Of a stretch of 47,363 nucleotides of DNA, positions 27,824 through 35,157 are shown piece after piece (the stretch's first letter is position 1; every line of letters begins with the position of its first letter). A program made the translations under genes and the position numbers. The DNA comes from a virus. Where the stretch lies: positions 1 to 47,363 of IMG/VR virus record IMGVR_UViG_3300028025_003037, one strand, 5' to 3'. The notes under the pieces were generated by a model. The model did not search any database, was not told the DNA's origin, and saw nothing but the letters and a program-made list of their open reading frames with translations.

Positions 27824-28348
27824 ATGACCTGTATTGTTGCTTTACGCCATGAAGATAAAATTTATATGGCTGGAGATCGTGGAGCATCAGATGATGGTGT
27901 TATTCTTTCACTTGAATCACCAAAGGTTTGGAAGGTTGGACCTTACTTAATTGGATACGCTGGATCAATGGATGGTGACAGAATTAGACACAACTTTAGA
28001 CCATCAGCACCCAACATTAAAGACACAGATAAATATATGCACACCAAGTTCATTAAGGAACTTCGTGAATTTTATAACGAGTTCTGGATTGACACATCTA
28101 AAGATGGCGAACTTAGTTTGATCATTGGTATTCGTGGAGAAATCTATGAGCATAGTTCTGGAGATATGTCTTTATCCAAGTATTCATTACCATATGTTTC
28201 TATTGGCTCTGGATCAGAGTATGCCTATGGTGTTTTATATGCAACAGACAAGCAAAAAAATGCAAGGAATAGAGTTAATCAGGCAGTATCTGCAGCAATT
28301 AAATTTAACCCATCGTGCATGGGACCAGTTGACATCATAAGCGCTTAG
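27824..28348 (+). CDS. Proteasome-beta/HslV-like Ntn hydrolase
   Basis: 174 residues. After Met removal the first residue is Thr, and relative to it the family's catalytic set falls exactly in place: Thr1, Asp17 (AGDRG) and Lys33 (SPKVWK). SIGSGSEYAYG matches the conserved Ser-Gly-Ser strand near position 129 of proteasome beta/HslV. The length fits HslV (~175). No ATPase partner (HslU, ARC) is visible. It may be a self-acting peptidase or amidase in phage assembly or host takeover. It is not secreted. Confidence 0.8.
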   Translation: MTCIVALRHEDKIYMAGDRGASDDGVILSLESPKVWKVGPYLIGYAGSMDGDRIRHNFRPSAPNIKDTDKYMHTKFIKELREFYNEFWIDTSKDGELSLIIGIRGEIYEHSSGDMSLSKYSLPYVSIGSGSEYAYGVLYATDKQKNARNRVNQAVSAAIKFNPSCMGPVDIISA

Positions 28349-28357
28349 GGGTATACT
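28329..28357 (+). promoter_or_regulatory. Consensus promoter, leaderless start
   Basis: TTGACA (28329-28334), a 17-base spacer and TATACT (28352-28357), then exactly six bases to the ATG at 28364. The -35 lies within the end of the Ntn hydrolase gene. Confidence 0.8.
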
Positions 28358-28363
28358 TAATAT

Positions 28364-28567
28364 ATGAATCACACACATGATGATTTGTCACCTGAAGAAC
28401 AAGAGTTCGGTATATGGCTTGAAAATGGTATTGAAAGAGGATGGGTAACTCCACCATACTGCAATACTCATGATGGCGGATACGAGTATATGGGTGAAGA
28501 AGAAATTGAGGAGTGGGACCAAGGTGGTGACCCGTGTTGTCATGTCGTAAGACTGATGATCTCATAA
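28364..28567 (+). CDS. Small acidic protein, unknown function
   Basis: 67 residues, very acidic (EEEIEEW), with scattered His/Cys (one Cys in the middle, CCH near the end) that could bind a metal. It probably comes from a leaderless mRNA. It is not recognised. It is followed closely by the secreted protease gene. Confidence 0.55.
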   Translation: MNHTHDDLSPEEQEFGIWLENGIERGWVTPPYCNTHDGGYEYMGEEEIEEWDQGGDPCCHVVRLMIS

Positions 28568-28583
28568 ATAGAAAAGGAATAAA

Positions 28584-29444
28584 ATGAAAAAAGTACTACT
28601 AGCACTACTATCAGTTGCAATTGCATTTACAGCAATCGCACCAGCACAAGCACAAGATCAAAAGGTTTTAGCAATCATTGATTCAGCAGTCGATTACAAG
28701 AAGATTCCTTCAGTAATCTATGAAGCATGTTTCACAACTAATCTTTCATGTCCAAATAAAACAAACTTTATGGAAGGCAAGGGGTCTGCAAATTCAAATG
28801 TATGGCCTTCGTCAATTATTAATTCTATTTATCATGGTCACAACATGACTCAGGCTGCACTTACAGTAGACCCAAGCATCAAGATCGTCTTTGTTAGAGT
28901 TGCCAATGTTACAAGTTCTGGTAATATTCTTCAAGATACTAAGTCTTTGCGATCAGCAATTGACTGGGTATCAAAGAACGCTGAAAAATATAGCATCGAT
29001 GCAGTTTCAGTTAGTTTATCCTCTATATCTAAAAACAATCTAACCGAATGCACAACAGACTCTGTTGTTTTGACAGCAGTGTCTTATCTTAATTCAAAAA
29101 ATATTCCAACATTTGCAGCAACTGGAAATGATGGCTCATTGAATGTAGTTGGATATCCGTCATGTGTCTCTGGTGTAATTGGAGTTGGAGCATCATGGTT
29201 TGACACTACAACAAAGTCTCACATTTTTGCAAAGTCTACAAATCGTGGTCCTGGTCTTGACATTCTTGGTGTAGCAGAAGCACTAGTTGTAAGATACCAC
29301 GGAACAACAGTAGAGACATCTGGAACTTCTGGAGCAACTGTTCTTACGGCAGCAAAGTATGTTTCTAAAAATACATACAAAACCTTTGGAGAATATGTAT
29401 CATCTCTTCCAAAGATGCTATCATATCCATATAACGGCAAGTAG
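28584..29444 (+). CDS. Secreted subtilisin-like serine protease (S8)
   Basis: 286 residues with a signal peptide (KK, hydrophobic core, AQA cleavage near residue 23). A catalytic triad can be read: Asp33 in IIDSAVD, His84 in YHGHNMTQAA, and Ser249 in GTSGA, with an oxyanion Asn182 (TGND). It lacks a propeptide of usual size, and GTSGA replaces the common GTSMA. The phage probably exports it to cleave surface or cell-wall-linked proteins, perhaps in lysis with the CHAP enzyme. It is unusual for a phage. Confidence 0.75.
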   Translation: MKKVLLALLSVAIAFTAIAPAQAQDQKVLAIIDSAVDYKKIPSVIYEACFTTNLSCPNKTNFMEGKGSANSNVWPSSIINSIYHGHNMTQAALTVDPSIKIVFVRVANVTSSGNILQDTKSLRSAIDWVSKNAEKYSIDAVSVSLSSISKNNLTECTTDSVVLTAVSYLNSKNIPTFAATGNDGSLNVVGYPSCVSGVIGVGASWFDTTTKSHIFAKSTNRGPGLDILGVAEALVVRYHGTTVETSGTSGATVLTAAKYVSKNTYKTFGEYVSSLPKMLSYPYNGK

Positions 29445-29480
29445 TTTTAAGTCCTAGGCATGACTAAAACTGCCTAACCT

Positions 29481-29553
29481 TGCCCTATAACTCAGTTGGT
29501 AGAGTGCCGAACTGTTAATTCGGATGTCCCTGGATCGAGGCCAGGTGGGGCAG
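29481..29553 (+). tRNA. tRNA-Asn (anticodon GTT)
   Basis: A full cloverleaf can be drawn: acceptor TGCCCTA/TGGGGCA with one G-U pair, an anticodon stem CCGAA/TTCGG and loop CTGTTAA. The 3' CCA is not encoded. It reads AAC/AAU codons, which are common in this AT-rich genome. It is the only tRNA on the + strand. Confidence 0.9.
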
Positions 29554-29555
29554 CG

Positions 29556-29564
29556 TGATATAAT
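29556..29564 (+). promoter_or_regulatory. Extended -10 promoter for endolysin
   Basis: TGATATAAT starts just after the tRNA; the ATG at 29595 is preceded by a strong SD (AAGGAGG). Processing of the tRNA and new initiation may separate its expression from the endolysin. Confidence 0.55.
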
Positions 29565-29594
29565 TGTATTGTCATACCTACAAGGAGGAATATC

Positions 29595-30233
29595 ATGGCA
29601 GCAAAAGGTAGTTTAGAAGCAATCATTGAGGTTGCAAAGAAGGAAGTGGGAACAATTGAAGGCCCTAAAGATAACGAAACAAAGTACGGTGCATGGATCA
29701 AGGTTAATTTTCAGCCATGGTGCCAGTCCTTCGTTTCTTGGTGTGCATTTACTTCGGGAGTAAAGTCATTCCCTAAGTCTGCATCAACAGTTGCAGCAGC
29801 AGACTGGTTCAAGAAGGCTGAGCGTTGGTCAGATGCTCGCAACGATGATCCACAAGCAGGAGATTGGATCTATTTTGATTTCCCAGAAGATGGTGTAAAT
29901 CGTATTTCACATGTTGGTCTTTGCATTAAGAACAACGGAGATGGAACAATCCAAGTTATTGAGGGAAATACTTCAGGAACTGCAAAGGGAGATCAGCGCA
30001 ATGGCGGAATGTGCGTAGAAAAAACTCGTGCATATGTAAAGAATAACAAGAAGAAGTTAGTTAACGCTGTAGTTGGTTGGGGCCGTCCAGTCTATACTGG
30101 TGAAGAGAATGCTCCACTACTAAACAAGGTAGTTGCATCTGCAACAACTGCAGCACCAGTTAAGAAAGCAGCACCAAAGCCAGCAGCAAAGAAGTCTTCT
30201 GGTGGCGGAGGAAAGGGCAGTGTGGCACTATAA
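29595..30233 (+). CDS. CHAP-domain endolysin
   Basis: 212 residues. Catalytic Cys43 (PWCQSFVSW), His106 (ISHVGL) and Glu123 (VIEGNT) mark a CHAP amidase/endopeptidase. The C-terminus is Ala/Lys/Pro-rich with GGGG (about 155-212) and may bind the wall. There is no signal peptide, so it depends on a holin or similar. It follows the subtilase and tRNA-Asn in the lysis region. Confidence 0.85.
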   Translation: MAAKGSLEAIIEVAKKEVGTIEGPKDNETKYGAWIKVNFQPWCQSFVSWCAFTSGVKSFPKSASTVAAADWFKKAERWSDARNDDPQAGDWIYFDFPEDGVNRISHVGLCIKNNGDGTIQVIEGNTSGTAKGDQRNGGMCVEKTRAYVKNNKKKLVNAVVGWGRPVYTGEENAPLLNKVVASATTAAPVKKAAPKPAAKKSSGGGGKGSVAL

Positions 30234-30433
30234 TGGAATCAACTAAGAGGTCATCACTTAAAACAATTAGTTGGGAAACATTTCACCTTGTAGTTCTTGC
30301 TGGAATCATTTACATATTTACTGGTGAATGGGAGTACGCAAGTCTTGGTGCAATTCTTTACATCGCTATTGAAGCATTAGGATACTTTGTACACGAAAGA
30401 CTGTGGGCAAGGTTTGGAAAGAAGGTAAAGTAA
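30233..30433 (+). CDS. DUF2061 family membrane protein (copy 1)
   Basis: 66 residues with the family pattern: a basic N-terminus (KRSSLKTISWETFH), two membrane spans, and the end YFVHERLWARFGKKVK with the HERxW signature. The function of DUF2061 is unknown. It is translated from an ATG overlapping the endolysin stop. Two more copies lie at 32627 and 32827. Confidence 0.75.
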   Translation: MESTKRSSLKTISWETFHLVVLAGIIYIFTGEWEYASLGAILYIAIEALGYFVHERLWARFGKKVK

Positions 30434-30537
30434 TGAGAATTAAAATTATTAAGTTTGTAGTAAAGGCTTTGGGTTATGAGTGGGGTGGAGACAAACTAAA
30501 CCTACCTTATTGGACAGTAAAAGCAAAGAAGAAATAA
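30433..30537 (+). CDS. Small basic peptide
   Basis: 34 residues, ATG in the TAATG overlap. It is basic at both ends (KIIKFVVKAL and VKAKKK). Not recognised. It lies in the same operon as the DUF2061 protein and the FmdB-like protein. Confidence 0.45.
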   Translation: MRIKIIKFVVKALGYEWGGDKLNLPYWTVKAKKK

Positions 30538-30539
30538 AC

Positions 30540-30725
30540 ATGGCCTTGTACGAATATGATTGTATGCCATGTGCACAAAGATATATAAAGGAACGGTCTA
30601 TTAAGGACAATGATCCTGGATATACATGTGAAACTTGCAATACTTCTTTGGTTCGTGTATACTCTAATGTAGGAGCAGTTTTCAACGGTAGTGGATTTTA
30701 TTCCACTGATAACAGAAAGAAATAG
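30540..30725 (+). CDS. FmdB-type zinc-ribbon protein
   Basis: 61 residues from ATG 30540. Starts ALYEYDCMPC, then CETC, and ends with FNGSGFYSTD, all marks of the FmdB/putative regulatory zinc-ribbon family. In bacteria these are small proteins of unclear role, linked to regulation or translation. It follows the lysis operon. Confidence 0.75.
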   Translation: MALYEYDCMPCAQRYIKERSIKDNDPGYTCETCNTSLVRVYSNVGAVFNGSGFYSTDNRKK

Positions 30726-30735
30726 GCAGTATACT

Positions 30736-30963
30736 ATGAATACCATGATAGAAACACCTGAAGAAATCAAAGAATGGGTGCTTAAGGCAACCGATAGATG
30801 TGATTCATGTGCAGCAGAAGCCTTAGTTCAAGTTGTTGGGCTAAATGGAGAACTGTTATTTTGTGGTCATCACTACAATAAGATTATGGATGATTCAGTC
30901 GGATATGAAAAGATGATGAAGTTTGCAATTACTGTTACTGACGAACGAGAAAAGTTAAGATAA
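30736..30963 (+). CDS. DUF7455-like zinc-binding protein
   Basis: 75 residues from ATG 30736 (or 72 from 30745). CDSC and the C-terminal GELLFCGHHYNKI resemble a small zinc-binding family widespread in Actinobacteria and their phages. TATACT at 30730-30735 directly adjoins the first ATG and lies nine bases before the second, so a leaderless transcript from 30745 is possible. Confidence 0.65.
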   Translation: MNTMIETPEEIKEWVLKATDRCDSCAAEALVQVVGLNGELLFCGHHYNKIMDDSVGYEKMMKFAITVTDEREKLR

Positions 30964-31806
30964 GTGCTAAAGTTTCACTACATGTTTAGAGGAAATCCCT
31001 TAGACGCTAAAGGTTTGAGGGATCTTTCTTTTCAATTAGAGTCTTTTGGGTATGAATCGGTTCTATTGACATTTCATTCAGACTCTCCAGACTATCTTGT
31101 AAAAAGTGCTGCTGCACTTGTTCCAGGACAAAAGTTAAAATATATGATTGCTCTAAGGCCATACCATATAAGCCCACAATATTGTGCCATGGTAACAGAG
31201 GCCTTTAATCAAATAGAGCCCGATAGGTTAATTTTTAACTGGATCGCTGGAGATGAAAAAAGTACCTCTGGAGAAAAACCACAGATGGATGTCTATGGAG
31301 ACACAGAAGCATTAGATAGTATAGTAAAAAGAACAACATTTTTAAGGAATTTTATTAAACAATATAATGAAATGCCAGTGATAAGTAAAAAACCAGAAAT
31401 GGTATTTAGTGGTTTTTCAGAGTATACAGTAGAGACTGCTAGAATGTTTTCTGAAACTTCTTTATCAGTTATTGATGATTACAAAAATAATATGGACAGG
31501 TTTAAAGGAATAAAAAAAATAATGGTTATGGCTACACCTGTTATACTAGAAACAGAAAAAGAAGTTGAAGATTACAAAGAGTACCTATTTAAACAAAGTT
31601 CTAGATTTCTAGATATGTCAACAATTGGTACAAGAGATAGCGTAAAAAAACAACTTCTTGAACTTGAAGAGTATGGAGTATCAGATGTTCTGATCAACAC
31701 TCACAGGTGGGACTTGTTTGGAAAAGATAGCCCGTTAAAAGAAAAAGATAATATTTTAATTAATGATTTAATTAAAGAAATAAATGAAGAGATGGGAAAA
31801 AAATGA
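30964..31806 (+). CDS. SsuD/luciferase-like flavin monooxygenase homologue A
   Basis: 280 residues, GTG start. The segment GQKLKYMIALRPYHISPQYC followed by RLIFNWIAGD is the SsuD/LLM core (in SsuD, LKFLVALRPSVTSP and LFNLVTG). The family uses FMNH2 and O2 to oxidise alkanesulfonates or aldehydes. It is about 100 residues shorter than SsuD (~380) and lacks the His at the first strand. The end overlaps the CysC-like gene by four bases, so translation is coupled. Whether it is still an enzyme is uncertain. Confidence 0.75.
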   Translation: MLKFHYMFRGNPLDAKGLRDLSFQLESFGYESVLLTFHSDSPDYLVKSAAALVPGQKLKYMIALRPYHISPQYCAMVTEAFNQIEPDRLIFNWIAGDEKSTSGEKPQMDVYGDTEALDSIVKRTTFLRNFIKQYNEMPVISKKPEMVFSGFSEYTVETARMFSETSLSVIDDYKNNMDRFKGIKKIMVMATPVILETEKEVEDYKEYLFKQSSRFLDMSTIGTRDSVKKQLLELEEYGVSDVLINTHRWDLFGKDSPLKEKDNILINDLIKEINEEMGKK

Positions 31807-32561
31807 TTATTCAGATTATAGGTCTGCCAGGTGCAGGCAAGACAGAGTTAGCCAAGGCACTCAAAGAAAGAATTAACGCTATTCATCTTAATGCAGATGA
31901 GGTTCGTGCAACAGTAAACTCAGACCTAGGCTTTAGCCCTGAAGACAGAATTGAGCAGGCACGGCGCATGGGAGATATGGCTCGCCTTATCTCTAAGCAA
32001 GGTGTTGCTCCAGTAATTGTTGACTTTGTATGCCCAACAGACTTGACTCGTGCAGCATTTGGCAAGCCAGATATTTTAGTTTGGGTAGACAGAATTGAGT
32101 CTGGAAGATTTGAAGATACAAACAAGATGTGGGAAGATCCAGAGTCCTGCGATGTCCGAATCCCTTGTGGTATGACAGTAGAAGAAGAGGCTGATTTAAT
32201 CATTGCTGCTTGCCAGTTACACGATTGGACAGCCCCTACAACCCTTATGCTGGGCAGATATCAGCCATGGCATGAAGGACACCACGCCCTTTACAAAGAG
32301 GCAGGTAAGAGAACAGAGCAGGTTTTGCTGGGAGTTCGTAATACCTATAATACCAGTGAGAAAGATCCACTTAAGTTTGATCAGGTAAAAGAATATATTG
32401 CCAAGGACGACTTTATGGATGGTGCATTAGTACTAAGACTACCTAACATTACTAACATCGTATACGGTAGAGATGTAGGATACAAGATTGAACAAGTAGA
32501 TTTGGGGGCAGACATTCATGCTATTTCGGCTACTGAAAAACGCAAGCAGTTGGGTCTTTAA
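31803..32561 (+). CDS. APS kinase-like / nucleotidyltransferase fusion
   Basis: 252 residues. Residues 1-140 resemble CysC: Walker A GLPGAGKT (7-14), ADEVRATVNSDLGFSPEDR (31-49) and VIVDFVCPTD. Residues 146-252 form an HxGH-type nucleotidyltransferase: GRYQPWHEGHH (151-161), YGRDVG and ISATEKR (241-247). NMNAT and ATP sulfurylase both share these motifs. CysC makes PAPS from APS, and the second domain could supply an adenylate. It may be a small PAPS-synthase-like enzyme or a nucleotide/NAD enzyme; the sequence alone does not decide. Confidence 0.75.
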   Translation: MIIQIIGLPGAGKTELAKALKERINAIHLNADEVRATVNSDLGFSPEDRIEQARRMGDMARLISKQGVAPVIVDFVCPTDLTRAAFGKPDILVWVDRIESGRFEDTNKMWEDPESCDVRIPCGMTVEEEADLIIAACQLHDWTAPTTLMLGRYQPWHEGHHALYKEAGKRTEQVLLGVRNTYNTSEKDPLKFDQVKEYIAKDDFMDGALVLRLPNITNIVYGRDVGYKIEQVDLGADIHAISATEKRKQLGL

Positions 32562-32646
32562 TTATTTAGAAGAGTCTGGTCGCTTAATGAACGAAGCAGA
32601 AGAGCGAATAATGTTTGGAGACAAAGATGAGCGTAAAGAAAAGTAG
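32518..32646 (+). CDS. Possible small overlapping protein
   Basis: 42 residues from ATG 32518 in another frame, covering the 65-base gap between the CysC-like gene and the DUF2061 gene and overlapping both. The product is helical and acidic (LEESGRLMNEAEERIMFG). A run of five G lies before the ATG. It may be spurious. Confidence 0.3.
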   Translation: MLFRLLKNASSWVFNYLEESGRLMNEAEERIMFGDKDERKEK

Positions 32647-32830
32647 ATCACTTGTTAAGTCTTTAACATGGAGAGTTGTCGCAATGGTTTCAGGGTTTGT
32701 AACTCTTTATGCTTTGAGCGAAGATATTAGTCTGGCTACTATTGCTACACTAATAACCAATGGGGTTAACTTTGTGGCATACTATTATCATGAAAGAATT
32801 TGGAATGCTGTTGGGTGGGGCAAAGAATGA
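32627..32830 (+). CDS. DUF2061 family membrane protein (copy 2)
   Basis: 67 residues from ATG 32627 with GGAG six bases upstream. KKSRSLVKSLTWRVVAMVSG, two spans, and YYHERIWNAVGWG are the DUF2061 pattern. It overlaps copy 3 (ATGA overlap at 32827), so the two are made together and may pair. Confidence 0.85.
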   Translation: MSVKKSRSLVKSLTWRVVAMVSGFVTLYALSEDISLATIATLITNGVNFVAYYYHERIWNAVGWGKE

Positions 32831-33030
32831 AAGTAACCAAAACAAGATCATTTGTTAAGGCATTAAGTTATCGCATATGGGGAACACTTTCCTCTGTTGC
32901 TGTTGCCTATGTCATAACAAGAAATACTGCTCTTTCTGTAACGATTGCGTTTTGGGAAACGGTAGTTAAAATATTCATCTACTACGCACATGAGCGTGGA
33001 TGGAACTATATACAATGGGGGAGAAAGTAA
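32827..33030 (+). CDS. DUF2061 family membrane protein (copy 3)
   Basis: 67 residues from ATG 32827. TKTRSFVKALSYRIWGTLSS and YYAHERGWNYIQWG match copy 2, with clear divergence. Two membrane spans. The next gene (nuclease) starts in its stop codon. Function unknown. Confidence 0.85.
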   Translation: MKVTKTRSFVKALSYRIWGTLSSVAVAYVITRNTALSVTIAFWETVVKIFIYYAHERGWNYIQWGRK

Positions 33031-33437
33031 TGTTTGAATATTATGTAAAGAAAGTAACAAAGGTCGTTGATGGAGATACCATCGATGTCGATATTGATTT
33101 AGGGTTTGACATTTCTTTTAGTTCTAGAGTGAGACTGGCTGGTATCGACACGCCTGAGTCTCGCACAGCAGACAAGGCTGAAAAGGCTTTAGGACTGGAA
33201 GCAAAGGCTTATTTGAAGGCTGCTATTGACAGTGCTAAGTCTGTAGTCATCAAGACAGAGAAGATGGACTCTTCGGAGAAGTATGGTCGTATTCTTGGCT
33301 GGGTATACCTTGATGGAGATACAGAGTCTATCAATGACAAGATGATTAATGATGGTCATGCTTGGGGCTATATGGGGGAAACAAAGATCAAAGATTTTCA
33401 AGCACTTGCAAAGGCTAGAAAGATTTCTGGAAAGTGA
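33030..33437 (+). CDS. Staphylococcal nuclease-like protein (SNase)
   Basis: 135 residues from ATG 33030. The key residues fall at the same numbers as in staphylococcal nuclease: Asp21, Arg35, Asp40, Thr41, Glu43 (RLAGIDTPE) and Arg87 (KYGR). There is no signal peptide, so it would act in the cytoplasm, for example on host DNA or RNA. The next gene starts at GTG inside its stop region. Confidence 0.9.
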   Translation: MFEYYVKKVTKVVDGDTIDVDIDLGFDISFSSRVRLAGIDTPESRTADKAEKALGLEAKAYLKAAIDSAKSVVIKTEKMDSSEKYGRILGWVYLDGDTESINDKMINDGHAWGYMGETKIKDFQALAKARKISGK

Positions 33438-34060
33438 TCACAAAAAATATTTTAGAAAAAAATGTATACTATTATGAAAATGTTATACAAGATCCTTTAA
33501 AGTTGGTTGAGGATATAGAAAAAATAGATCACCTATTAACAGATAAAACTGGAATTTCTAAATGGTTCAAGTGGGCAGCATATCAGTCTACATATGTATT
33601 TGGAAAACAAAAGATGATAAGAGAACATCTTTTTGATAAAAATCATGAAGCATATAGCCAATGTAGGGACATAGAAAAGCAAATAACTGATGCAATACTC
33701 TATGCATCAAAAGACTATGAGTCTTTTCATACTGGACTTAGTATTGGTTTGCTATGTCCAATATCAATAAGCAAATATTCTGTTGGAGGTGAGATGGGCA
33801 AACATACAGACACCTATGATGACGATAAGTCAAGAACTATCTCTGTTGTTCTTTATTTAAATGACGACTACACTGGTGGTGAGATTGAATTTGAAGATCA
33901 AGGTATTTTTATAAAGCCAACTGCTGGAAGCATTATGGTGTTCCCATCAAGGAAGCCTTACTTCCATGCTTCAAAGCCAGTTCTCTCAGGAGAAAAGTAT
34001 ATTGTTCCAGGGTTCTGGGAAAATAGAGTTGAGTTTCAGACTGGATGGCAAAATGGATGA
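33434..34060 (+). CDS. 2OG-Fe(II) oxygenase
   Basis: 208 residues from a GTG that overlaps the SNase stop. His124-x-Asp126 (KHTD), His178 (YFHAS) and Lys188 form the metal and 2OG site; LYLNDDYTGGEIEF lies between. It differs from the terminase-linked copy in the N-terminal half, so substrates may differ. It ends overlapping the next gene by eight bases. Confidence 0.85.
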   Translation: MITKNILEKNVYYYENVIQDPLKLVEDIEKIDHLLTDKTGISKWFKWAAYQSTYVFGKQKMIREHLFDKNHEAYSQCRDIEKQITDAILYASKDYESFHTGLSIGLLCPISISKYSVGGEMGKHTDTYDDDKSRTISVVLYLNDDYTGGEIEFEDQGIFIKPTAGSIMVFPSRKPYFHASKPVLSGEKYIVPGFWENRVEFQTGWQNG

Positions 34061-34382
34061 GTTTGATGAAATAGACAGGCTTATCCTTAACGGATGTTTG
34101 GAGGTTGCAGGGATAGATATTGAAACTGGGGAACCATTGTACAACTTTACAGAAAAATTAATTGAAGTAAATCCACAACTTCACGAAGAAATATCAAGAT
34201 ATTTTTCTAACGAAGCAATGTCGTTGTGGAGTGAAGGATTTTTAGACATGGATGTGACAGAAAAAAATCCAATGGTAAGCCTTACACCAAAGGCATTGAA
34301 TGAAGAAGAGGTTGCAAAACTAACTAAAGATAAACAGTACACGCTAAAAGAGATCATGCGTGTTATTGGTTTAGATAGGTAG
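34053..34382 (+). CDS. Acidic protein, unknown function
   Basis: 109 residues from ATG 34053. It is largely helical and acidic at the start (MDEFDEIDRL). No motif is recognised. It is translationally coupled to the oxygenase upstream. Confidence 0.5.
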   Translation: MDEFDEIDRLILNGCLEVAGIDIETGEPLYNFTEKLIEVNPQLHEEISRYFSNEAMSLWSEGFLDMDVTEKNPMVSLTPKALNEEEVAKLTKDKQYTLKEIMRVIGLDR

Positions 34383-34388
34383 TATAAT
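34383..34388 (+). promoter_or_regulatory. -10 promoter element
   Basis: TATAAT right after the preceding stop and fifteen bases before the ATG at 34404, with GGAGGA between. No clear -35 or TG extension. Confidence 0.4.
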
Positions 34389-34403
34389 TGTTGTGGAGGA
34401 ACT

Positions 34404-34823
34404 ATGGAATATTTTCTTGGATCTGCAATAACTATGATAGCCATGTTCGTAACAACACGGCTAATTTCTTCCCAAAAAACAAACATTAAAAAGAATGATT
34501 TTGTATATAGACAAAGCCATATACATGAAATCATTTCTCCATTAATACCATACATGATGCCACATAAAAAAGAAATAGTTAGACAGTCCAGCAACCATGA
34601 AGAAAAAACAAACATAAAGGTTGTTATTTTTGACAACAAGGCCTATTTTGTTAAGGATGGTACATTTTATTGTGCAGAAATGCACGGTACAGATATAGAT
34701 GGGGCCAACGCAACCCTAGTTGACACGATGGCTATGGATAAGGTACAATTAGATAAGATGCTGTTTATAATGGATCAACTTAGAGATGGGAAGAAAAATG
34801 ATAGTGGGGATTCAAGGAACTAG
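34404..34823 (+). CDS. Membrane-anchored protein, unknown function
   Basis: 139 residues with a GTGGAGGA SD. The first ~22 residues form one membrane span; the rest is cytoplasmic, basic and then acidic. It contains the segment IKVVIFDNKAYFVKDGTFYC, a beta-rich region. Not assigned. It overlaps the next gene by 26 bases. Confidence 0.5.
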   Translation: MEYFLGSAITMIAMFVTTRLISSQKTNIKKNDFVYRQSHIHEIISPLIPYMMPHKKEIVRQSSNHEEKTNIKVVIFDNKAYFVKDGTFYCAEMHGTDIDGANATLVDTMAMDKVQLDKMLFIMDQLRDGKKNDSGDSRN

Positions 34824-35148
34824 TAGTTTTGATGACTACCAGGTTTTTCTTAGAGCCATGGCCGTTACGATGTCTTCTTTAAAAGAAGGTGATCCGTACT
34901 TCTATCTCTATTCTGCAGGACCAGCCAATATTAACTTAATGGCTATGGAGTTTGCTAATCTGTCAGAGAGAGGTCTTAAGGCTCGTGGTAAAAGTATTAA
35001 GTATAAGGCTGTGCCACCTTCGTGGATTACAGAAAATATTTTAGATATAAACTACTTTGCTTTTTTAAGTAAGGAAAGAGAACAGGTGTCAAAACTTGTT
35101 GACGATGCAAAAACAAATAATGTCGAATACGGCATTTTTAGGTACTAG
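34798..35148 (+). CDS. Possible SLOG/DUF2493-like nucleotide-binding protein
   Basis: 116 residues from ATG 34798. It begins MIVGIQGTSSFDDYQVFLRAM, a Rossmann-type start with G-x-(Q/R)-x-F-x-D-Y similar to the small SLOG proteins found in many phages. YLYSAGPANINLMAMEFANL would follow as the second strand-helix unit. Tentative. Confidence 0.4.
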   Translation: MIVGIQGTSSFDDYQVFLRAMAVTMSSLKEGDPYFYLYSAGPANINLMAMEFANLSERGLKARGKSIKYKAVPPSWITENILDINYFAFLSKEREQVSKLVDDAKTNNVEYGIFRY

Positions 35149-35157
35149 GAGATCATA

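Noticed and set aside
29481-29553. tRNA-Asn as an attachment site for integration
   Set aside because: No integrase, excisionase pair or duplicated tRNA end was found in the window.
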